Source: Catenaria anguillulae PL171 (Eukaryota; Blastocladiomycota; Blastocladiomycetes; Blastocladiales; Catenariaceae). From it: a DNA stretch of 64,000 nucleotides. The notes beneath the pieces were generated by a model. The model searched no databases. It worked only from the letters and a program-made list of their open reading frames with translations, and was not told where the DNA came from. Positions 57,082-64,000 of the stretch are shown here, piece after piece. The stretch's first letter is position 1, and the number at the start of each line of letters is the position of its first letter. The position numbers and the translations under genes were made by a program. Where the stretch lies: NCBI GenBank assembly GCA_002102555.1, contig MCFL01000005.1, positions 744,001-808,000 on the forward strand, in the 5' to 3' direction.

Positions 57082-58491
57082 ATGTTACGCACAACGCTCC
57101 AAACCCTGCGCAACGCCTTGACTGCGCGGTCTACTTGCACGATCCGCCCCTTCAGCTCACCCGAGCGGTCGCGCGCCTTGTCATCGTCGGCCACCGTCCT
57201 TGGCTCCTCCCCTTCCCCCTCCCCTGGCTCTGGTGCAGGTGGCATTGGCCCGCAAGCCAAGATTCTTCCCAACGGCGACCACCAAATGGATCCACCACTA
57301 TGCCAAGGACTCTTGGACCAATGTGACCCCACACCTGCTCTCCAAAGTCCCGCGCTCTCTGCACCGCACCCCGCACCACCGTCAACTTGATTGCCCAGCG
57401 GATCGCCTACTACTGGCAAACCCAGTTGCCAGACGTTCAGCCGCCCATGAAACTCATCGATGACCTCCCTCCCGTCGTCTCTACCAAGCAAAACTTTGAC
57501 GATCTGCTGTTCCCGCCCGACCACCCCGGCCGATCGGTCCACGATTCGTATTACCTCAACCAAACCCACTTGCTGCGCACGCACACGTCTGCGCACCAGA
57601 CGCAATCCTTGCGCGCAGGACACCCAAACTTTTTGCTGCTGGCCGACTGCTACCGCCGCGACGAGATCGATGCCTCGCACTACCCCGTGTTCCACCAAAT
57701 GGAAGGCTTCCGCTCCTTCAACGTGGACAAGCTGACGCCCGTGACTTCCCCGCCGCCCACGTGGACACCGGCCAAAAACCCAAAGCAAGCATGCCACGAC
57801 CTGCACATCATGCAAGCCGTTGCCGCCGACCTGACCACGACGCTCGAGGGCATGTGCAAGTTTTTGTTTGGTCCGCAAGTCCAGTTCCGGTGGAACGACG
57901 ACTATTTCCCATTCACTGCGCCCTCGTGGGAGCTCGAGGTGCTCTATCAGGGCAAATGGATGGAGGTGCTTGGGTCGGGCGTTGTGCAGCAGCCCATCAT
58001 GAACCATGCAACGGGAGCCGCGCTCATGGGCGCCGAGTCCCCCGACAAGGTTGTTGGGTGGGCGTTTGGGTTGGGCCTTGAGCGGCTGGCCATGGTCATG
58101 TTTGGCATTCCCGACATTCGGCTGTTTTGGTCGACCGACCCGAGGTTCTTGGACCAGTTCAAGAATGTCGACCCGACAGACCCAAAGTCGCTCGTCAGGT
58201 TCAAGCCGTTTTCGGCGTTTCCACCCTGCTACAAGGACCTGGCGTTTTGGATTCCCAAGGGCGAGTTTGTCGAGAATGCCCTGTTTGATTTGGTGCGGGA
58301 TGTGGCAGGCGATTTGGTCGAAAATGTGGTCAAGGTGGATACGTTCGTGCACCCAAGACGGGTAGGGAGTCGCGGTGCTTCCGCATCATGTATCGGAGCA
58401 TGGACCGCAGTGTGACCAATGACGAGATCAACCAGATTCAGGAAAAGGTAGGAGGGCCGTGGCCGAGGAGCTCAATGTCGAGTTACGGTGA
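57082..58491 (+). CDS. MSF1: Mitochondrial phenylalanyl-tRNA synthetase (FARS2/MSF1)
   Basis: It charges mitochondrial tRNA-Phe. The N-terminus (MLRTTLQTLRNALTARSTCT) is basic and Ser-rich without acids, a good matrix-targeting peptide. Family landmarks are TNVTPHLLSKVPRSLH, NFDDLLFPPDHPGR, YYLNQTHLLRTHTSAHQT (motif 2 region), ADCYRRDEIDASHYPVFHQM, DDYFPFTAPSWELEV, WMEVLGSGVV and GWAFGLGLERLAMVMF (motif 3). GDLVENV and a C-terminal anticodon-binding domain with TFVHP and CFRIMYRSMDRS follow, ending EELNVELR. No intron is obvious. Single-base slips near 57240-57290, 57383, 58361 and 58449 disrupt the literal frame; the central 300 residues are clean. The length matches the family at about 470 residues. 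Confidence 0.93.
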
Positions 58492-58643
58492 GGACATGTT
58501 TATTTGGTGGGGTGAAATGGCACATTCGTATTTTGCATTCTGCTCCAATGAAAATCACCACAATACTTTACACTCGGCAAACAACACTGGCACGCGTGCA
58601 AGTCGAGCGCACAGACTTGGTTTGACATCTGCTCGCTGTAAGT

Positions 58644-59875
58644 TTAGAGCTTGGTTTGGCCGGGCTCGCGCACGTCGACGACTACCTTGCCAATGTTCTT
58701 GCCATGCTGTCGGGAAACGAAAGAGCAAGTGTCAGATACCGAACCCGAGCAAGGAAACCAAAAAGAGTGGGACACGTACATGAAGATGCTCCACGGCATC
58801 TTTGCATTGTTCCAATCCAACAAACGGTGTCGGGTCCACTTCACCTTCAACTGGCCCTTTGCCAGCGACTTGACGAGCCATCCCCAGCCTCGGGAATGTC
58901 CTTGGAGAAATGGTTCAAGAAGAAACCAACGACCTGCGCCGACTTGCGCAGGAGCTCGTACGTGGGCACCTTGTCGGTCCACGTTTCGTCAAAGTTGCCA
59001 TCAGTGCCATAGCTGGACACGGCACCAATGATGAGCAACCGACCGCGCACAGCCAAGTTGGGGACAATGGCCTGGAGCATTTTGCCGCCAATCCCCTCAA
59101 ACACAACGTCGACGCCGCGCTTGTACTCTTTGCGCAGCACCTCGCCCACATCCTCGGTCTTGTAGTTGACACACCGGTCGACGCCAAGCGCCTTGAGCTC
59201 TGTGGCCTTTGCGTCCGACCCACACGTGCCAATGACATGGCACCCGTGTGCCTTTGCGACCTGCACGGCAATCTGGCCCGTGGCGCCCATGGCGCCCGTC
59301 ACGAGCACCGTGTCGGTGGGCTGCAGGTTGGCCGCCTTGTGCAGGGCCAAGTAAGCCGTAAGTCCGTTGACCATGATGCCGAGTCCTTCGGTTGCGAGGT
59401 TGGGCAGCGGGAACAGCAAAGGTTCGGGGATCACCAGGTACTCGGAGAAGGCCCCGTACATCATGGTGCCGACAGATTGGCCCAGGCGGATGTTGCGGAC
59501 GGCCGACCCGACGCGCACAACGGTGCCAATGGCTTCAAAGCCCGCAGGGTAGGGACTGTGCGTAAAAACAAAAAGTCAACGAGCTTAGTACACAAGAATG
59601 TGACGGGCAAAAAAAAAAAAAACTCGATCTGTTGACAACATACGGCTTTGCCGCGCGTCGTAACGGCCGGCAACATAGTTTGTGTCACTGGCATTGATTC
59701 CGAGGTACGCACACTTGATGAGGACAAGCTTTGGGTTGGCCTCGAGCTGAGACGTTAGCTCGTGCAAGGGAAAGGTTTGGACTTGTGTCGCTTGGGCAAA
59801 GTCGACGGTTTGGCGGACGCAAACGACGCGCGAGAAGGTGGCGGGGAGGGCGGGCATGGTGCTGTCGTCGGTCAT
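58644..59875 (-). CDS. PTGR3/ZADH2-type NADPH-dependent reductase (MDR family)
   Basis: Zinc-lacking medium-chain dehydrogenase/reductase related to prostaglandin reductase 3, which reduces enone double bonds with NADPH. Exon 1 (59875-59644) ends GINASDTNYVAGRYDARQ, the family signature. Exon 2 (59555-58780) has YPAGFEAIGTVVRVG, GAFSEYLVIP, GLTAYLAL, the nucleotide fold VLVTGAMGATGQIAVQVAKA, HVIGTCGSD, CVNYKTEDVGEVLRKEY, VDVVFEGIGGKM and GFFLNHF. Exon 3 (58706-58644) ends HGKNIGKVVVDV. The Cys ligands of zinc enzymes are absent, as expected. Three bases seem to be missing (near 59552, about 58885 and about 58840). Restoring them gives about 357 residues, against 377 in human ZADH2. A run of 14 A (plus strand) lies in intron 1. 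Confidence 0.88.
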
Positions 59876-61004
59876 GATGGGTGGTTGGATGAATGACAGG
59901 TACACGGGTCAGCGAGCAGGATGAGGGCGTCACAGCTAGATGATTTGCAGTACGGACACTGTTGGCCTTTTGAAGGATTCGGTACGAGACTCGGCACTTT
60001 GGCTTCTGCGACAGAGCGTGGTGACTTTCAGTCAGCAATTCTCGGGACGGGTGAGGAATTGCATGGAATTGGCTCGACAGTACAGGCTACATTAACAGTG
60101 TGACGTCTGCTTCAATCACTTATCCCAATACACAATACGGAGAGCGTGGGCCGGGCGTTGCCATTGATCTTATGGGTTGGGCTTGTGCTTCGATCCGGAC
60201 ATGTGCTGACACCCGAACTTGCCGAGCCGGATGGACGCCGTGAATTTCGACCCCAGCAGTAAACACACGCCTAGCTACGTAGCGCTTGCATCCAGTCGCC
60301 GGGAAAGATACTGCACCAGTATCTTGACCTTTCCTTGCGAGCGAGCGCAGCCGATGTTGATGGCAGTGGGCAGGACTCTGCTTCTTGGTTCTCCGAGACT
60401 GATATTTGCCTCAGCTCAGCTCAGCTCAGCTCCAACTATTGATCGTGATGGGAGCTAAAGATGTAGGAAATAAGTTGGACACATTCATTTGCAGTGGCAA
60501 GTCGAAGGCTTCCGGGATCAGCATACGCTTGCATTTTGAAGCTGCGGTACCACACGACATTGAGCGCTCAACAGCAGGCCATGGACCCGCCACGGTCGGC
60601 CACATGAAGGTGGGCATCAAAGTCAAGCAGCGGTGGCGGCCCCGAACTCCCCGGCCCTTTGGGGTATGGCCGCAGGCATCGCTGACTTGGCGGCACCGAC
60701 CTCAACATCCAAGTCAACGTGGCGGCCAGAATGTGGTCGCACTTGACAAAGCACACAATTCCTTTTTATCATACTTGTTGTTACCAGTAGCGTGCCACGT
60801 GTCCATGCATGTCCACCACGTCAAGGATGAAATGATGGCCAATGTATCCAACTTGTCCTCAAATGTCACACACAACCCAGGCAACCCATGTCACTGTCAA
60901 TGCCGAGGCACACAACGACTCGAAGCAATTCGGCATCCCGCTCCGCCCACCCTGACCCCAGTTCCCACTCCCATTATCCCCAGCCCTCAGTCAAGTCATC
61001 TGCC
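59876..61004. promoter_or_regulatory. Divergent intergenic region, PTGR3-like and SIL1
   Basis: About 1.1 kb separate opposed starts (59875 minus, 61005 plus). It contains four perfect TCAGC units at 60411-60430. No gene is supported. Confidence 0.45.
60411..60430. repeat. TCAGC tandem repeat
   Basis: Four perfect 5-bp units in the intergenic region upstream of SIL1; each unit boundary forms AGCT. Confidence 0.55.
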
Positions 61005-62199
61005 ATGACAATCCCGACAGCTCTCTCCCACTCTTCACCGCGCCGCCGCTGGTGCTTCCTGGCCATGTCATTGGCCCTTATCGCCACCTTTCTCGCACTG
61101 GTCCACGGGTATCGGCCCGCCGACCGCGATAGCGACAGCCACCACCGCTCACGAGCCAGGAACTCACCATCCGCAGACGACGATGTGATCTGCCCAATGT
61201 CTGCAGTCTACACCTCGCAGCCGTGCTATCCGCGCATCTTCCAATCCACCTCGGACGAAATCTACACCAAGGTTCTTGACGGCCAAGTCGTGCCCGCAGG
61301 CTTCGATATCCGACTGGACATGCAGTCTGGCGAGCGGTGGGCAAAACTGCCTCGCAAAAACCATGGTTCCAGCAATGCCGCTCGCCCAGCAGATGTTGCC
61401 ATTGTCCCCGGCCAAGACGTGCACGACGACGACCTGCCTCCTCCTCTTGGACGCTCCAAAAACTCGCGCGTTCAGCAATCTGACCCCTCACCCATCAAGT
61501 TCCGCCATCAAGACCCGCACTCTGAAGGCGGCGACATTCCTTACAAGCGGCCTTCGTCGGCCGGCGGCAAGCGCCGTGTGTCTGCGGCCGAGACACAGTC
61601 GCTGCAAGAGCTCATGGGTGCGCTATCTGCCACCGACATGGATGGCTCTGCGGGATTCCTATCTGCGGCCCAGTGGGAGCACTTGGATGAGTTGACGCAC
61701 CAGGTGACCATGGGCTGGACTTTATGGCGCGGTTTTCTGGCGATAAGGCGTTTGGCGAGATTGCCGATAGGCATTGCCAGCGGCCGTCAAGGGATGCCAT
61801 CATGTTCTATCGGGTGATTGGCAATTCGTTGCAGGTGCGTCATTCTTCTGTCGTTGCAGTGTTCGCTGCTGGCCCATTTCGACTCACTTCGATACACATA
61901 CGCTCATACAGAACAACGACAAGGCCATCAAGCATGTGGCCGATACGATCCCGGACCTGACCGCCCACCTGATTCACTGCATCAATTGGAACACGAGCCG
62001 GGCGGGGTCGCATCGGGCGGCAACAGGTCTGGCAAAGTCGTGCTTGTACGCACTTGGATCGCTCGTACGTGGAAGCAAAGCACTCGGTCAAGAGTTTATG
62101 GTCGAGTACCAGGGAGGGACGTTGTTGAGAAAGTGGGCGAGCAAGGTGCCCGAGGTGCAACTCAAGTGCCAGGCATTGTTGGAGGATTTGAATGTCTGA
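61005..62199 (+). CDS. SIL1: SIL1, ER nucleotide exchange factor for Hsp70 (BiP/Kar2)
   Basis: It releases ADP from the ER chaperone BiP. The ATG at 61005 (GCC context) is followed by RRRWCFLAMSLALIATFLALVHG, a signal peptide. The family landmark is the N-terminal block ICPMSAVYTSQPCYPRIFQS, then VVPAGFDIRLDMQSGERWAKL (compare IPAGLHVRLNLQTGEREAKL of animal SIL1). A charged linker and armadillo repeats follow: LQELMGALSATD, EHLDELTHQV, then in exon 2 NNDKAIKHVADTIPDLTAHL, AKSCLYALGSLVRGSKALGQ and a C-terminal LLEDLNV. The 77-nt intron (61835-61911) is in phase. One G is missing near 61712 (ATGGGCTGG, where DFMARFSGDKA is expected); with it the protein is 372 residues. No clear HDEL-type retention signal is seen. 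Confidence 0.9.
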
Positions 62200-62375
62200 G
62201 GACTGGATGTCATGTATTGATATACTACTCACTCTTTACCACGGTTACAGCCAAATCCGTTTGAAGAGAAACGACTTTCATTGTGGGGAGCGTGCATATG
62301 AAGAGAATACAAAACTGAATATGAAGTGAGTGAAGCTATGTACAATATGGAATGCACATTCAATGTTCAGTCCGC

Positions 62376-63581
62376 TCATGCACTGGACGATGATGGCGAC
62401 TCCTCTGCCTTGTCCTTGTTGTCCTCGTCGGCCGCCTCCTCCTCCGCATCGTCATCCTCGACAGGAACATTGTTGACGGGTTACCGTTGGCGTCCAACAT
62501 GGGCCGACTTGCCCAGTAGCTTGATCCGTACGACACAAGAATCTCCTGGTCGGGTTGAATCGCCTTGCTGGCCACGTAAACAACGTGCCACAAGTTGTTA
62601 TACGGCACATAGTACACCTCGGCATTCAACTCGTGCGCGGGCCCGTCGTTGGCAAACCGGAACCAGTTACCGCGATGCTTTGCATCAATCCCCAAATCCA
62701 ACACGGCACCCGTGGCGGGATCCTTGATGGTCTCGGACAAGTACGTCCACACGTAATCGGTCGTGAACGAGTTGTTTGTCAACACCCCGGCATACACGCC
62801 CAACACTCGCCCTTGCGCACGGGCGACCCGGCAAACAAGCCAAACCCGCGCGTGTCGTCCGTAAAGGCCACATAGAAGCGCTTATCGAGCTTTGTCCGCG
62901 CTCAATCCAGGGGCCAAACATACGCTGGCGCCGCTCCATTTCCCACTCCTCGTTCTTGTACGCCTCATCTTGCGTAATGTCGTGCTGTGCCAGGATGGGG
63001 GCAATCACGGGGTCGATTTCCATAAAGTGAATGGGGTCCACCGCCAGGTGCGTGATGAAATCGTCCATGGTGAAGCGGAATCGCGGGTCGGGCTTGACGG
63101 CCGTGTTGGTGTTGCGTCGGCAGCGGCGAGGCGTCAGCGACCAGTGCGGCCGAGTCGGCCACGGGCTTGCCCGAAAAGTCGGCCAGGGCGCGCGCAAGCT
63201 TGGCGTTGCGTGCAAGTGTTTGCTCGTGGGACAGCTTGAGTGCAGCGTGTTCGAGACAAGGCGGTCGTAGCTGCTCGCGAGCCCATCCGAGGCGGCAGAA
63301 TTGCCGCGCAGGAAGGTGGCAGGTGACTTTGAGCCCGTGGGAAGCAGGTTGAGGCCAAAGAGCTGGTTGCTGAGCATGATCACGGCGAGCGCTGCGAGGA
63401 GCGACACGACCGACGACGGGACATGGCGACGGAGCGGGTCCGACAGCGACATGCGGCGCGACTTGCGCGGCGTCAAGGGCGGTGCGGCGCGCGTGGGCGA
63501 GTCGAGGTCGCTGACACTCGAGAGGCTGCGCCGGCGCAGGACGGGGATGTGCTTGAAAGTGGATTCGGTCGGGGAAGACAT
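62376..63581 (-). CDS. Membrane-anchored SET-domain protein
   Basis: The ATG at 63581 opens a basic Ser/Arg-rich cytosolic leader of about 55 residues (CDK-like SPTR and TPRK sites). A transmembrane helix follows (VVSLLAALAVIMLSNQLFGL). After a less certain stretch comes RFTMDDFITHLAVDPIHFME and an acidic helix. The SET domain reads FTDDTRGFGLFAGSPVRKGE, LGVYAGVLTN, NWFRFANDGPAHE (the RFxNHxCxPN-like box), WHVVYVASKAIQPDQEILVS and YGSSYW. SET domains transfer methyl groups to lysine; here the cysteines of histone-type pre/post-SET are absent and the NHxC box reads ANDGP, so the substrate may not be histone. The natural acidic tail (VEDDDAEEEAADED...) needs the frame that ends at 62376. At least three base slips are present, one clearly a missing G in GAGTGTTGG near 62812. 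Confidence 0.75.
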
Positions 63582-64000
63582 GTTGGTGGTGAGGGTGGTT
63601 GAGAAGGTTGGGTCGGCCAGCGACGAGACGGGAGATGGTTGCGTTGCGTTGAGGATGAGGGGCTGAGGTCGAGCGAGCGTTGCCTAGAGCTCAATCCGAC
63701 GGTGGGACGGTGTGGTCTTTATAGAACTGAAGTGGATGCACATGTAGTATCGCGACTTGGCCGTCAGCGCTCCACACTGTGGAATTGAAAAATTGCAATG
63801 GTCATTCTTTGGCTGGCTTGTTGTGGCCGAATTGAGCCAACGGCAGCTGGCTGAAGCAATTGTGAGTGAGCGCTGTCGCTTTGTGAAGGCGTCATGAACT
63901 GCCCGCTTGAGCCACGCCTTTTCATGAACACCAATACTTGAGCGAGCCTCCCGTTACCTTGTTGCGCTGCGAGCACTGTGACCTGCCAACCCGACCTTCT
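63582..64000. other. Right-edge flank, no gene seen
   Basis: About 420 bp, presumably the promoter of the SET-domain gene. No supportable coding frame reaches the right edge. Confidence 0.4.

Noticed and set aside
1-64000. tRNA, rRNA, CRISPR or prokaryotic operon features
   Set aside because: No tRNA B-box-like GGTTCGAATCC with a matching cloverleaf, no rRNA core sequence and no regularly spaced repeats were seen; gene structure is eukaryotic.

Overview
The window is nuclear DNA from a GC-rich, intron-containing fungus. Introns are mostly 65-140 nt, with GTACGT/GTATGT-type donors and YAG acceptors, and genes are dense on both strands. The protein repertoire is fungal: an RTC4-like protein, an NADPH oxidase ending in KENF, an SSH4-like SPRY membrane protein, and MYND proteins carrying the CCG/VCDTE cysteine module seen in many fungal genomes. 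It also carries proteins more typical of zoosporic (flagellated) fungi and animals: a calcyphosin-2-like EF-hand protein and an HMMR/RHAMM-like coiled coil. A chytrid or blastocladiomycete-type fungus is my best inference; I cannot name the species. I saw no rRNA, tRNA, CRISPR array or intact mobile element.

Layout. 1-17 kb: 3' end of a Gln/Gly-rich protein; a PIP-box + SUMO-interaction-motif + RTC4-like protein; a three-LIM protein; a type II membrane protein resembling Vac7; an unrecognised nuclear-looking protein; the calcyphosin-2-like protein. 17-27.5 kb: a tandem array of three MYND proteins, a secreted Pro/Gln-rich protein, NADPH oxidase, and a SERHL2-like serine hydrolase. 27.8-39.2 kb: the HMMR-like coiled coil head-to-head with CHMP2/Vps2, a USP-type deubiquitinase, and two unrecognised genes. 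39.2-42 kb: a gene-poor gap. 42-49 kb: Dbf4 head-to-head with a BRD8-like bromodomain protein. 49-57 kb: a membrane F-box protein, an SSH4-like SPRY protein and a WD-repeat protein. 57-64 kb: mitochondrial PheRS, PTGR3/ZADH2 reductase, SIL1 and a membrane-anchored SET-domain protein.

Themes. Several genes concern replication and chromatin (PIP/SIM/RTC4 protein, Dbf4, BRD8-like, SET), ubiquitin and trafficking (USP, F-box, SSH4-like, CHMP2, Vac7-like), and ER or mitochondrial proteostasis (SIL1, PheRS). They are neighbours rather than an obvious cluster with one function.

The most important caution is that from about 17 kb rightward almost every conserved gene needs one or more single-base gains to keep its family reading frame. 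The missing bases are mostly in short G, C or A runs. The genes in the left 17 kb that I could model are clean apart from one doubtful locus. The likely cause is uncorrected deletions in the assembly. Until that is excluded, the apparent frameshifts should not be read as pseudogenes.
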